Positions 8,164-17,851 are shown, counted from the first letter of the stretch. The stretch: DNA of 64,000 nt from JACMLD01 sp039916305 (GCA_039916305.1 JBDSLR010000011.1:20813-84812); one strand, 5' to 3'. Made by a program: numbers and translations. The notes: generated by a model from the letters alone, not told the origin.

Positions 8164-9387
8164 ATGAAACGAATACTATACTTCTATCCCCATAAATTTT
8201 CTGGTCTTACGGATGGCATTCACACAAGAATTGTCACTATGCTGGAATATTTTAAAGACCGCGGTTTTTTGGTTGATATGATAAATTTTGAAAACCCCGC
8301 TGTGCTGAATAGCTACGTTACAGAACATAAACTTGTAGACAATCTGTACCTTCTTACGGAAAATCCTTTTTTAGCAACCAATAAAAAGGAACAAGCCGGA
8401 TTCAAAAAAAGATTGTCAGGAAAATTCAACAGGCTGCTGAACCAGGGTTTTCCTGACTTCTATCACGCCCGGAATTATAAGAATAATAAGCTGCCCAACC
8501 TGATGACAAATTCTTTGAGTGCTAAAGTGGCGGCCCTCACTGAAAAGAATGAATACCTTGCAGTATTGGTAACCTATACTTACTGGTCAGCTATTACAAA
8601 AAGCGTAAGCAAAAAATATCCGGTCACTAAGAAAATAATAGATCCAACAGATTTTCTGACACTGCAACAGTTTTATGGCGACCAGGGAATGCCCTACAGG
8701 CGGGTTGGTGACATGTTTGGAGATGAAATTGAGCGTGTTAGCCAGTTTGACGATATCATGCATATTTCTTATGATGAGTTGTTTGTTTTCTCCAACTTTA
8801 TCCAGCACAAAAAGCACCATTATATACCGCAGTTTTTTGAACAGCAAAGCAAAGCAGTCACTAACAGGGCGCCTGTTTTGTATGATGTGTTATTGATAGC
8901 AAGTGGTAATCCATATAATATAGAAGGCATCAACTGGTTCCTGCAGGAGGTGTATCCTTTATTAAAGAAAAATAACATTAAAATTGCAGTAGCGGGCAAC
9001 ATTTGTAATAAATTTTCTTTTGAAGGACCAGGTATCATAAAACTTGGATTTGTAGACGACGTAACAGCGCTGTACAGCGCTGCAAGATGCACAATATGCC
9101 CGCTGAAAAGGGGATCTGGCATGAAAATCAAAGTAGTTGAATCGCTTTCTTATGGCATCCCGGTAGTAAGCACATCAAAGGGATTGGACGGATTTTTTAA
9201 CAAGGATCTTGCCGGGGGTGTATTGGTGACTGATCAGCCGCAGATTTTTGCTGCATTTATAGAACGGCTGCTGACGGACGATGAATACTACAAGCTGCAA
9301 TGTGAACTGGCTGGCAAAATATTTCAACAATACTTTTCGCTGGAAGCCAATTACCTGAAATTGGATACGATTTTCCAGGAGCAGTGA
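8164..9387 (+). CDS. Glycosyltransferase family 4 (GT-B)
   Basis: A 407-residue GT-B glycosyltransferase. The N-terminal domain begins KRILYFYPHKFSGL and carries the acceptor-side motif DGIHTRIVTM. The C-terminal nucleotide-sugar domain has FVDDVTALYSAARCTICPL, then the donor-binding GSGMKIKVVESLSYGIPVV at about 318-336, with the conserved E of the family. It is the cytoplasmic type without a signal peptide. It is one of a run of transferases that presumably assemble the repeat unit in sequence; the sugar specificity is unknown. Confidence 0.87.
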   Translation: MKRILYFYPHKFSGLTDGIHTRIVTMLEYFKDRGFLVDMINFENPAVLNSYVTEHKLVDNLYLLTENPFLATNKKEQAGFKKRLSGKFNRLLNQGFPDFYHARNYKNNKLPNLMTNSLSAKVAALTEKNEYLAVLVTYTYWSAITKSVSKKYPVTKKIIDPTDFLTLQQFYGDQGMPYRRVGDMFGDEIERVSQFDDIMHISYDELFVFSNFIQHKKHHYIPQFFEQQSKAVTNRAPVLYDVLLIASGNPYNIEGINWFLQEVYPLLKKNNIKIAVAGNICNKFSFEGPGIIKLGFVDDVTALYSAARCTICPLKRGSGMKIKVVESLSYGIPVVSTSKGLDGFFNKDLAGGVLVTDQPQIFAAFIERLLTDDEYYKLQCELAGKIFQQYFSLEANYLKLDTIFQEQ

Positions 9388-9412
9388 CAGTTGAAACGCA
9401 GGAAATATAAGT

Positions 9413-10507
9413 ATGAAAGTTTTTTTTGATCACCAGATATATGTACAGCAGCAGTTTGGCGGTATCAGCCGTTATTTCAATGAACTGATGAAGATGGAAA
9501 GTCACGGTATTGAAGTGGCAAAACTGGATCCGGCATTGGCAAGTATGGTATATGGCAGTAAAACTGACCTGTATAGCCGGGGATTGAATTACGTTAAAAG
9601 AAAAACAGGGGTTGGACGATTGCCCGGACAAAAAGAGGCCGATCTGCGAATCATGCAGCAATTGACTGATACCAGCTTTGATATTTTTCATCCAACTTAT
9701 TATGATACTTATTTTTTGGACAGTATCAATAAGCCGTTTGTGCTAACTGTGTACGATATGATTCATGAGATTTTTTATGAATATTTTCAGGACAATAATA
9801 CCGTTACCCACAACAAAAGGATTTTATGTGACAAAGCTGCCGCCATCATTGCCATATCTGAAAATACCAAAAGAGATATTGTCAATATTTTCCAGGTTCC
9901 GGAAGAAAAGGTTCATGCTATACAACTGGCCTCAGATTTTGACACCGTAACAGCAACGACACCGGCAGGTTCCGGACAATGGGATAATTTTATTTTGTTT
10001 ACGGGCAACCGGTGGGGTTATAAAAATTTTTATCTCCCCGTAATGGCGCTTGCCGGCATATTAAAAAAGGATTCGGATGTACAATTGCTTTGCACCGGTC
10101 ATCCGTTTACCAAAGCCGAGCTGCAATTTTTTAAGGACCTCGGTATTGAAAATAAGGTAAAGCACATCTTCCTTAAAGATGACGGTGAACTGGCCTGGGC
10201 CTACCAGCATGCAGCTTTTTTTATTTTTCCTTCCCTATATGAAGGATTTGGCTTCCCGCTTTTAGAAGCATTTGGACGTGGTTGCCCGGTTATTTCTTCC
10301 AATGGAGGTTCATTGCCTGAAGTAGGTGGCAATGGGGCCTTGTACTTTAACCCCAAAAGTATTCCGGAAATCCGTGAAGCTGCCCAGCAGGTGCTCTACA
10401 ATACAGGATTGAAAAATGATCTGATTAATAAAGGAAGAACTGTTTTTAAAAAATTCAGCTGGGAACGATGCAGGCAGCAAACCATTGAAGTGTATAGATC
10501 ATTATAG
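9413..10507 (+). CDS. Glycosyltransferase family 4 (mannosyltransferase-like, GT-B)
   Basis: A 364-residue GT-B enzyme. The N-terminus has the glycine-rich QQFGGISRYFNEL near 13-25, and the C-terminal domain carries PSLYEGFGFPLLEAFGRG with the EX7E donor site. An EVGGNGALYFNP segment follows, typical of GT4 mannosyl- and related transferases. An FFDHQIYV start strand and HPTYYD are also seen in the family. The gene lies 25 bases after the preceding transferase and 8 bases before the next one, consistent with a single transcript. Confidence 0.88.
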   Translation: MKVFFDHQIYVQQQFGGISRYFNELMKMESHGIEVAKLDPALASMVYGSKTDLYSRGLNYVKRKTGVGRLPGQKEADLRIMQQLTDTSFDIFHPTYYDTYFLDSINKPFVLTVYDMIHEIFYEYFQDNNTVTHNKRILCDKAAAIIAISENTKRDIVNIFQVPEEKVHAIQLASDFDTVTATTPAGSGQWDNFILFTGNRWGYKNFYLPVMALAGILKKDSDVQLLCTGHPFTKAELQFFKDLGIENKVKHIFLKDDGELAWAYQHAAFFIFPSLYEGFGFPLLEAFGRGCPVISSNGGSLPEVGGNGALYFNPKSIPEIREAAQQVLYNTGLKNDLINKGRTVFKKFSWERCRQQTIEVYRSL

Positions 10508-10515
10508 CGGGAATT

Positions 10516-11433
10516 ATGACGAATTATCCACTTATCTCAATTATCACCCCGTCTTTTAACCAGGGATCATTTATCGGGGAAACAATCCTGTCGGTTATTG
10601 ACCAGGACTATCCGGCCATTGAATACATCATTATTGATGGCGGCAGCACTGATGATACTATAGCGGTTATAAAAAAATACGAAGACCGGATTAATTTTTG
10701 GGTGTCAGAACCCGATAAAGGACAACCCGATGCCATTAACAAAGGTCTAAAAAGGGCAACCGGCGATATAATAGCTTTTATAAATAGTGATGATGTATAC
10801 GAGCCGGGCGCATTTCGATTTATAGCAGAACAATTTCAGCTGGGTCACCAGTGGATGATGGGCGCGGTAATTAATTTCAGGATTGAAACCGGGGAATCTG
10901 AACTGGTAACGCAGCAGGCAGATGGTAATTTGCTAAACTGGCTGATTCGCAACAACCGTAATCATCAGCCGGGAAATTTCTGGAGCCGTTCGGTTTTTGA
11001 AAAAGTTGGCCTGATGGATGAATCGCTGCATTATTCTTTTGACTGGGACTATTGGCTGAAATTTATTACCCATCAATGTGTTCCATCTGTGTACAATAAC
11101 AGAACACTGGCAAGGTTTCGGCTGCACAATGAAAGTAAAACGGTAAAATTCTGGTATAAATTTAACCAGGAGTATGTTTTTTTAATAAATAAGTATAAAA
11201 AATACCTGCCTGCCAGCGATCTTAAGAAGGCAGACGACGAGGTAAAAAAGCTATTGGTGCATGAAAAAATTCTGCTGGGTCGTATTGAAAGCATAAACGG
11301 AAGTTTTAAAAATGCCTTTTCCAGTTTTAAGGCAGCTTATAAAATATCGCCTTCCGTTTTATTTACAAAGAAATTTCTTTTTGAATTTTGTAAGGCCATG
11401 CTCTATATGCCGGTGCGCAAGACAATCAGTTGA
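10516..11433 (+). CDS. Glycosyltransferase family 2 (WcaA-like)
   Basis: A 305-residue GT-A transferase. PLISIITPSFNQGSFIGETI at the N-terminus, IIDGGSTDDT at about 39-48, SEPDKGQPDAINKGL and the metal-binding FINSDD near 90 all match the well-defined GT2 subgroup found in colanic-acid-type clusters. GNFWSRSVFEKVG and DWDYWLKF mark the acceptor part. The C-terminal 60 residues are helical and basic. The following gene starts 4 bases after the stop. Confidence 0.9.
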   Translation: MTNYPLISIITPSFNQGSFIGETILSVIDQDYPAIEYIIIDGGSTDDTIAVIKKYEDRINFWVSEPDKGQPDAINKGLKRATGDIIAFINSDDVYEPGAFRFIAEQFQLGHQWMMGAVINFRIETGESELVTQQADGNLLNWLIRNNRNHQPGNFWSRSVFEKVGLMDESLHYSFDWDYWLKFITHQCVPSVYNNRTLARFRLHNESKTVKFWYKFNQEYVFLINKYKKYLPASDLKKADDEVKKLLVHEKILLGRIESINGSFKNAFSSFKAAYKISPSVLFTKKFLFEFCKAMLYMPVRKTIS

Positions 11434-11437
11434 ACTA

Positions 11438-12466
11438 ATGAAAATTGCCATTCTTTCAAGGCCTGGTCCATGCTTTCCCAATGTTATTTCTCTGGGACTT
11501 GCCGCCACATTAGATGAGATAGGGGTAAAAAATAAAATATTTTACGATAGCATTCCCATGCTGATGCGGTTGTTGCCATTCAGCAAGAAACCAAAAAGAT
11601 GGAGTAATAGTCTTCAGTACCGTATCAGGAATAAAGTGTCCGCTTACGTCAAAGACCAGCGTTTATTGAAAGAGTTGAGTGAATACGATGCAATCATTTT
11701 ATCCGAGTGTTATCCCAACGCATTCTGGAAAAATTATTTTGCAATTGAAGAACTAAAGAGAAAATTCAAGGGCCCCGTTATAAGTTACACGGAGAGCCCG
11801 CTGGATGCTGCCCCCCGGAATAAAATGCGGCTCCTGGATAAGGATGATTATAATGAAGATTTGTATGATTTTAATCTGTTTGTAACCGATACCATGGAAG
11901 TGAAAAAGGAACCGGGACCACGGCAGGCTGTTTTTGGTACCAATGTTTCGCACAATACAACCCTGGTTCCAGGTAAAAAGAAAGCATTCATTGCCATTGT
12001 TGATTTTGCCCAACCCGGCTATGAGTCCTGGCGTGAGCAGCAAATCAGGGTGCTCAACAAATTAAATATTGAAACAATAATTCTTGAGGGGAGACACCCT
12101 ATAGAGGAGATGCGGCGTATATATGCGGAAGCGGCAGTGTTTTTTCTGGCTTTTCCCGAAACTTTTGGTTTGCCGATTGCGGAATGCCTGTCTTGTGGTA
12201 CCGCTGTGTTTACACCCAGCAGCGCGTGGCCAATGGCCTGGCGCTTAGATGAGCAGCCGGTGTCTATGGGCCCCGGAATATTGCCTGATTGTTTTCACGT
12301 ATACGATGATGAAGTGGATTTGGAAAAACGTTTGGCCGCGTTTATAGAATCATATGATCTGCAAAAAACATCCTTGGCCGTATTCAATAGCTTTTCAACT
12401 CATTACAATAGATTTTACGCCGGCGATAAACAGGCGCTGGAATATCTATTACGCCAACTGCAGTAA
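11438..12466 (+). CDS. Glycosyltransferase (GT4-like, GT-B)
   Basis: This frame is open further upstream, but the start chosen is ATG at 11438. It gives the canonical N-terminal strand MKIAILSRPGPCFPN and avoids an overlap of about 120 bases with the preceding gene. The product of about 342 residues has a C-terminal GT-B donor domain with AAVFFLAFPETFGLPIAECL. In this segment the usual PS..E.FG is replaced by PETFG, and SCGTAVFTPS follows. The N-terminal domain is poorly conserved. No signal peptide or membrane span is seen. Donor and acceptor are unknown. Confidence 0.78.
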   Translation: MKIAILSRPGPCFPNVISLGLAATLDEIGVKNKIFYDSIPMLMRLLPFSKKPKRWSNSLQYRIRNKVSAYVKDQRLLKELSEYDAIILSECYPNAFWKNYFAIEELKRKFKGPVISYTESPLDAAPRNKMRLLDKDDYNEDLYDFNLFVTDTMEVKKEPGPRQAVFGTNVSHNTTLVPGKKKAFIAIVDFAQPGYESWREQQIRVLNKLNIETIILEGRHPIEEMRRIYAEAAVFFLAFPETFGLPIAECLSCGTAVFTPSSAWPMAWRLDEQPVSMGPGILPDCFHVYDDEVDLEKRLAAFIESYDLQKTSLAVFNSFSTHYNRFYAGDKQALEYLLRQLQ

Positions 12467-13222
12467 ATGAATTTTTTGCAACAGAAATTAAATGGGCTTG
12501 GTATGCGGCTTAAAAGTTATGCATACGGAATAGCATACTGGCGCAATGCAGATTTTGCTATTCCTGGCGTACTGCGGATAAACGGAAAGAAAAAGCCGGT
12601 TAAATTTCTTGAACCGGCAAATAGCGGGTTTATGTATGAGTTTACGGAGATATGTTTGAAAGATTGCTACCAGTTAGCACTATTGAAAAAGCAACTTGGA
12701 GCAGTAAATGCAATCGTTGATATAGGAGCTAACCAGGGATTGTTTGCCATTGCAGCAAGACAGCATTTTTCAAAAGCTGCTATCAGTTGCTGGGAACCAA
12801 ACAAGGAGCTTCGCGAAGTGCTGGATATTAATACTGCAGCTGCACAGGCGGAAGTCTTTTATGAAGCAGTTACCAGGGAAGATTGCAAAGTAACGCTGCG
12901 TTTTGGAGAAACTGATTTGCACACCATTGCACAGCCCGGGCAAACAGGTGAAATACCTGGTACGGCATTTCAGGAAGTGATTGAACGTGCCGGTGGCTCC
13001 ATTGACATTTTAAAAATGGATTGTGAGGGTGGAGAATGGCCTATTCTTGAGGATAAGGATTCATGGACCAAGGTCCGTGCTGTTACCATGGAATATCATT
13101 TATGGGCCAAAGAAGGAAGCAGTGTAGATGAGCTTAAACAAATACTGAATAATCTTGGTTTTCAAATAATTGTTCATAACCCCCTGAATATTGAATTTGG
13201 ATTGATAACGGCTGTAAAATAA
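12467..13222 (+). CDS. FkbM family SAM-dependent methyltransferase
   Basis: A 251-residue FkbM-type O-methyltransferase. SAM motif I is IVDIGANQGLFAIAA (83-97), and the family motif LKMDCEGGEW lies near 184-193. The start codon directly abuts the preceding stop (TAA-ATG). Members of this family in polysaccharide loci methylate sugar hydroxyls. It is the first of three FkbM proteins in the window, which suggests several separately methylated positions in the glycan. Confidence 0.87.
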   Translation: MNFLQQKLNGLGMRLKSYAYGIAYWRNADFAIPGVLRINGKKKPVKFLEPANSGFMYEFTEICLKDCYQLALLKKQLGAVNAIVDIGANQGLFAIAARQHFSKAAISCWEPNKELREVLDINTAAAQAEVFYEAVTREDCKVTLRFGETDLHTIAQPGQTGEIPGTAFQEVIERAGGSIDILKMDCEGGEWPILEDKDSWTKVRAVTMEYHLWAKEGSSVDELKQILNNLGFQIIVHNPLNIEFGLITAVK

Positions 13223-13267
13223 TTGAAAGTCGTTTTTAAAAATCCTGCACAAGCAATAAGTGTTCAT

Positions 13268-14245
13268 ATGTCTATAAACAAAACAGCTATTATAACGGGT
13301 ATATCGGGCCAGGATGGATCTTACCTGGCGGCATTGCTGGTAGAAAAAGGATATACCGTAATTGGCCTGGTGCGCAGCAGCGGCACCACCAATTTAAAAG
13401 GACTGGAATATTTAAAAATTAAAGACAAAGTAATCATTGAAGAGTGCGACCTGCTGGATATTTTACAGATCATTAAATTATTTTACCAGTACCGGCCCAC
13501 AGAGGTATATAACCTGGCAGCGCAGAGCTCCGTTTCCCTCTCCTTTAAGCAGCCCATCGGTACTTTTACTTTCAATACCATTTCTGTTTATAATTTACTG
13601 GAGGCCATAAAGCTGGTAGATAAATACATCAAATTTTACCAGGCCAGCAGCAGCGAAATGTGCGGTACGGTAAACAGGCTGCCCATTACAGAGACCAGTG
13701 TATTGCACCCTGTTAGCCCCTATGCCATTTCCAAGGCGGCGGCACACTGGAGCTGCGTTCAGTACCGTGAAAGCTATGATATGTTTGTGTGCTGCGGCAT
13801 ATTGTTCAACCATGAATCTTACCTGCGCGGTAATAATTTCTTTATGAAAAAAATTATTGCTGAAAGTATAAAGATTAGCCAGCACAAGGTACCCAGGTTG
13901 CTGGTGGGCAATATAGACATCAGCCGTGATTTTGGCTATGCGCCCCTTTATGTAGAAGGTATGTACAAAATGATGCAGGCCGAAAAGGCAGATGATTTTA
14001 TTCTCTGTTCAGGTTCATCTGTTAAACTCAGGCTGATCATTGAATACGTATTTGAAAAGTTGGGTATTGATAAAAGCCTGTATAGTGTAAGCAAAGACTT
14101 ATACCGGCCGGCGGATATTGAAGATATCTATGGTGATTCAACTAAAGCAAAGGAAAAACTCGGCTGGCACAATTCACTCACCTACCGCGACCTGATTGAT
14201 AAATTGCTGGAAGAAGAGCTGGCTAATTCTGCGGAGAAGGTATAA
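13268..14245 (+). CDS. gmd: GDP-mannose 4,6-dehydratase family protein
   Basis: An extended SDR, about 325 residues from the ATG at 13268. Fifteen upstream in-frame codons beginning with TTG are unlike the family, so they are excluded. The NAD(P) site is TGISGQDGSYLA (10-21), the active-site region is ASSSEMCGTV, and Tyr152/Lys156 lie in SPYAISKAAAHW. YRESYDMFVCCGILFNHES then matches the Gmd signature closely. The reaction is GDP-mannose to GDP-4-keto-6-deoxymannose, feeding fucose, rhamnose or perosamine pathways. No GDP-fucose synthase lies next to it in the window, so the follow-up enzyme is elsewhere or is one of the other SDRs. Confidence 0.85.
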   Translation: MSINKTAIITGISGQDGSYLAALLVEKGYTVIGLVRSSGTTNLKGLEYLKIKDKVIIEECDLLDILQIIKLFYQYRPTEVYNLAAQSSVSLSFKQPIGTFTFNTISVYNLLEAIKLVDKYIKFYQASSSEMCGTVNRLPITETSVLHPVSPYAISKAAAHWSCVQYRESYDMFVCCGILFNHESYLRGNNFFMKKIIAESIKISQHKVPRLLVGNIDISRDFGYAPLYVEGMYKMMQAEKADDFILCSGSSVKLRLIIEYVFEKLGIDKSLYSVSKDLYRPADIEDIYGDSTKAKEKLGWHNSLTYRDLIDKLLEEELANSAEKV

Positions 14246-14295
14246 CGGGTTGAAACAATATAATGTTGAATACTAATACTAGTTGTGCTGGAGAA

Positions 14296-15528
14296 ATGAA
14301 AAAAGTTTTAATGGTGATACCCTTCAACACTGTATACCCACCAATGAACGGGGGTATGCAGCGTTGTTTTAATTTGCTCAACCAGCTTTGCCGGCATTTT
14401 GAGGTAACGGCCATCATGCACCAGGACAGGGATTCATTTATGCAGGCAGCTGCGGCATTTCCGGCCATTAAAAATTGCAGGGTCATCAGTACGAAAGACA
14501 ATAAAAAAGATTATGAAATATTGTCGCTGCTGCCGGGGAAGTATGGTAATGCAGTAAAATACCGTTACTGGAACCGCTCCCTGCAGGGACCTGCAGGCAG
14601 TCATTTCCTGGCTTTATATCCCCCAATGAAAGCATTTTTAAAAACCAGCAGGGTGGATGCCGTAATACTGGAAGACATGGAAATAGTAAACCTGGCCAAA
14701 CTGGTGAAAAGATACCAACCGGGCACGCCTGTTATTTATGATGCGTACAATGTAAATACTATACTGGCTGCGGCACAACTGGAAAAAAGGGAAATCAGCC
14801 GGTCGCTTTTTGAATTGATACAGCGCGATGAATCTGCCATCTTTAAATCTGTTGATAAAGTTTTTGCCTGCAGTGAGATTGACCTGGTGCAACTGCGACG
14901 TATGAACCAGGATAAAATTAATGGGGTAGTAATCCCCAATGGTGTGGTAATGCCAAAAGAGGCACCGGCAACAACCAATAAACCCGGCGCTGATGCTACC
15001 GATATTCTTTTTTGTGGTGCCATGGATTATTCGCCCAACCGCGAAGGGCTGGGATGGTTTTTAAAAAGTGTCTTTCCATTGATTCTTTCCGCTTTGCCCG
15101 GCGCAAGGTTACTGGTGGTTGGCAGGGGAGATCCCGGAGCTGAATTATCAATCCTGTTGCAGCATCCATCTATAAAAAATTATGGCCGGGTAGAAACGGT
15201 GGATAGTTATTACCGGCAGGCAGCAGTAGCCATTGTGCCGCTGTTATCGGGCAGTGGAACAAGGTTAAAATTATTGGAAGCGATGGCTTACGGTACTGCC
15301 ATTGTTTCCACTGAAGCGGGTGCCGAAGGCATTGCGTATGCAGAAGGCAAAAATATTTTGCTTGCAAATGACCCGCAGCTTTTTGCAGAAAGGGTAGTTA
15401 CGTTATTGAATAATCCATCATTTGCAGCGGATATTGCAACAAATGCTTTTTCATTTGTTCAAAAAACTTACGATTGGGATATTGTAGGTGATACCATGGC
15501 CGCCTACCTGCAAACACTGCATAATTGA
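14296..15528 (+). CDS. Glycosyltransferase family 4 (GT-B)
   Basis: The start ATG at 14296 gives MKKVLMVIPFNTVYPPMNGG, a standard GT4 N-terminus with the acceptor-side glycine loop. An upstream ATG at 14263 would add 11 unlike residues. The C-terminal domain carries IPNGVV, ILFCGAMDYSPNREGL and the donor-binding run GSGTRLKLLEAMAYGTAIV, followed by STEAGAEGI. About 410 residues, cytoplasmic. The arrangement YSPNREGLGWFL resembles the GT4 subgroup that often acts late in repeat-unit assembly; this is inference only. Confidence 0.87.
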   Translation: MKKVLMVIPFNTVYPPMNGGMQRCFNLLNQLCRHFEVTAIMHQDRDSFMQAAAAFPAIKNCRVISTKDNKKDYEILSLLPGKYGNAVKYRYWNRSLQGPAGSHFLALYPPMKAFLKTSRVDAVILEDMEIVNLAKLVKRYQPGTPVIYDAYNVNTILAAAQLEKREISRSLFELIQRDESAIFKSVDKVFACSEIDLVQLRRMNQDKINGVVIPNGVVMPKEAPATTNKPGADATDILFCGAMDYSPNREGLGWFLKSVFPLILSALPGARLLVVGRGDPGAELSILLQHPSIKNYGRVETVDSYYRQAAVAIVPLLSGSGTRLKLLEAMAYGTAIVSTEAGAEGIAYAEGKNILLANDPQLFAERVVTLLNNPSFAADIATNAFSFVQKTYDWDIVGDTMAAYLQTLHN

Positions 15529-15573
15529 TCATCTTTTCACAAGTAGTAACAAAGGAACAAAAGTATTGACAAG

Positions 15574-16467
15574 ATGAGTACAGGCGAGCCGCTGGTAAGC
15601 GTATTAATGACAGCTTATAACCGGGAAAAATACATAGGAGAAGCCATAGAAAGTGTACTTGCATCTACCTACAGCCATTTTGAATTGATTATTGTAGATG
15701 ATGGTTCCAAAGATGCTACTGTAACTATTGCCCGTGAATATGCGGGCAGCGATGCACGAATCAATGTGTATGTGAATGAAAAAAACCTGGGTGATTACCA
15801 TAACCGCAACCATGCGGCCACGTACGCTTCAGGTAAATACATCAAGTATCTAGACTCAGATGACTTGATATATCCGGACTCGCTCTCGGTTTTCGTGCGA
15901 AGTATGGAGAAATTTCCGGAAGCCGCGGTGGGTATCATGAGCAATATAGGCCAGGATGCAAAACCCTATCCTTACCTCATGGAACCGGCAGCTGCTTACC
16001 ATTACCATTTTTATACCAGGGGCCTTTTTGATACCGGCCCTTCAGCCTTAATATTCAACGCTGACAAATTCAGGGCCATTGGTGGCTTTAGCGGCAAGCG
16101 GTATGTAGGTGATACAGAAATTAATTTACGGCTGGCAGCACGCTGGCCACTGGTAAAAATTTCATCCTCCCTGGTATACTGGCGGCAGCACGAAGGCCAG
16201 GAAATTGTGGCCGGCAATACTTCAACGGGATACCTGGAATTACAGCTGCCGATGTTTACAGAAGAGCTGAATAAAAAGGAATGTCCACTTCCGGAAAGCG
16301 AACGAAAAAACATACTCAGTTATTTCAGGCGTATGTCTGCAATGGCTATTTTGAAAATGGCTATCCTGCAAAAGAAGCCCCGCCAGGCGATGGATATGTA
16401 CCGGCAATTATCACTCACACTGCCCGATATGGTAAGCGCCGTATTGCAGCGCAAAAAAAGATATTAG
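15574..16467 (+). CDS. Glycosyltransferase family 2
   Basis: A 297-residue GT-A enzyme. PLVSVLMTAYNREKYIGEAI opens the protein, LIIVDDGSKDAT follows at about 38-49, and KYLDSDDLIYPDSL near 91-104 carries the metal-binding DXD. VYWRQHEGQE lies in the acceptor half. A Trp-rich YWRQH motif of this kind occurs in many GT2 proteins of capsule loci. It is followed by a 167-base non-coding gap, the first break of any size in the cluster, so a new transcript may begin behind it. Confidence 0.88.
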   Translation: MSTGEPLVSVLMTAYNREKYIGEAIESVLASTYSHFELIIVDDGSKDATVTIAREYAGSDARINVYVNEKNLGDYHNRNHAATYASGKYIKYLDSDDLIYPDSLSVFVRSMEKFPEAAVGIMSNIGQDAKPYPYLMEPAAAYHYHFYTRGLFDTGPSALIFNADKFRAIGGFSGKRYVGDTEINLRLAARWPLVKISSSLVYWRQHEGQEIVAGNTSTGYLELQLPMFTEELNKKECPLPESERKNILSYFRRMSAMAILKMAILQKKPRQAMDMYRQLSLTLPDMVSAVLQRKKRY

Positions 16468-16634
16468 AAAATGGCTGGTGGAGACGCTGCCCACAGGGGA
16501 TGTGCGTGGTAGCTGCGCTCAGTAACTGCAACTTGGAGAATAGAAATCTCAATTGTAAACAGTTGAAAGTCCAACAATGATTTCTAGTTTGGCTTCCAGG
16601 ATAAACAATCCCCGCAAACATTAACGCTATCTAC

Positions 16635-17681
16635 ATGAAAATATTAGTTACCGGTTCATCCGGGTTAATTGGTTCCGAAGTGTGTATGTATTTTTCTCAA
16701 CTGGGCCATACTATTGTGGGGGTTGATAATAACCAGCGGGCTATATTTTTTGGACCGCAGGGCGATACCCGCTGGAACCAGCAGCGGTTGCAGACTACAT
16801 TGAAAGCATACAAACATGTGGAGCTGGATATACGTGACCGGCAGGGTGTATTATCGCTTATGGAAAGCGAAAGACCGGATGCCATTGTACATACCGCGGC
16901 ACAGCCCAGTCACGACAGGGCCGCAGCAATTCCTTTTGATGATTTTGATACCAATGCAAATGGTACGCATAACTTACTGGAAGCAGTCAGGCGCTCCTGC
17001 CCCGAATCTCCTTTTGTACACATGTCTACCAATAAGGTATACGGTGACGCGCCCAATAAAATTGCGCTGGAAGAAAAAGCTACCCGTTGGGATTATGCAG
17101 ACCCGCAGTACGCAGCAGGTATTGCGGAAACTTTTACTATTGATCAGTCAAAACATTCTTTGTTCGGTGCTTCCAAAGTTGCCGCTGATATTATGGTGCA
17201 GGAATATGGCAGGTATTTTAATATTCCTACTTGTTGTCTGCGGGGTGGGTGCTTAACAGGCCCCAATCATTCCGGCGTGGAATTGCATGGCTTCCTGAGC
17301 TATCTGATCCGCTGTAACCTGGAAAAAAAAGAATATAAAATTTACGGTTACAAAGGCAAGCAGGTTAGGGATAATATTCATTCCCTGGATGTAGCCATGT
17401 TTATTGAGGCGTTTATCAATGCGCCACGTATTGCAGAAGTATACAACCTTGGCGGGGGAAAAGAAAATTCTATTTCTATACTGGAAGCGTTTGCACTGGC
17501 AGAGAAAATTTCAGGTATTCCGCAGGTATACAGTTATGTAGAGGAGAACCGTATGGGCGATCATATTTGCTATTACAGTGATTTACATAAAATGAAAGCC
17601 CATTATCCGCAATGGAATATTACGAAAAACCTGGAAACAACATTTACAGAAATAGTAAACAGCTGGAAAAGCAGGTTGTAA
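16635..17681 (+). CDS. CDP-paratose 2-epimerase-like NAD-dependent sugar epimerase
   Basis: A 348-residue extended SDR. TGSSGLIGSEVC (6-17) binds NAD. STNKVYGDAPN carries the catalytic Thr/Ser region, and the Tyr-to-Phe-like HSLFGASKVAADIMVQEYGR, CLRGGCLTGPNHSGVELHGF and NLGGGKENSISILEA all match the RfbE (CDP-tyvelose/paratose 2-epimerase) group. In that group the usual catalytic YXXXK is written FXXXK, as here. The nucleotide carrier is not certain, because no other CDP-sugar gene is present nearby. It is probably the first gene after a transcriptional break. Confidence 0.83.
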   Translation: MKILVTGSSGLIGSEVCMYFSQLGHTIVGVDNNQRAIFFGPQGDTRWNQQRLQTTLKAYKHVELDIRDRQGVLSLMESERPDAIVHTAAQPSHDRAAAIPFDDFDTNANGTHNLLEAVRRSCPESPFVHMSTNKVYGDAPNKIALEEKATRWDYADPQYAAGIAETFTIDQSKHSLFGASKVAADIMVQEYGRYFNIPTCCLRGGCLTGPNHSGVELHGFLSYLIRCNLEKKEYKIYGYKGKQVRDNIHSLDVAMFIEAFINAPRIAEVYNLGGGKENSISILEAFALAEKISGIPQVYSYVEENRMGDHICYYSDLHKMKAHYPQWNITKNLETTFTEIVNSWKSRL

Positions 17682-17716
17682 TACACAAAGAATTCTTTAC
17701 CAACCCGGTTTCTTAA

Positions 17717-17743
17717 GGACTATCGGTTATGGCAGCATAGTCC
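17717..17743 (+). repeat. Inverted repeat in the 170-base gap before an FkbM gene
   Basis: GGACTAT (17717-17723) and ATAGTCC (17737-17743) form a 7-bp perfect inverted repeat with a 13-base loop. It lies 36 bases behind the epimerase stop. No T-run follows, so it is not a convincing terminator. It might be an RNA structure or an operator, or chance. Confidence 0.3.
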
Positions 17744-17851
17744 GGAAGCGCACTGAATATATTAGCACGCGCAAATAAGGATTGCCAGATTTTTAGATAT
17801 TTCATTGTCCACAAAGAGTGCAGCCGGAACTAACTATTAAACCCATTTTAC

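Noticed and set aside
11312..11437. Upstream extension of the GT4-like gene starting at 11438
   Set aside because: It would overlap the preceding GT2 gene by about 120 bases and adds Cys- and Arg-rich residues unlike the family; ATG 11438 gives the normal start.
16281..16580. Open frame of 99 codons across the end of a GT2 gene
   Set aside because: Mostly overlaps the GT2 gene in another frame and reads as low-complexity basic sequence.
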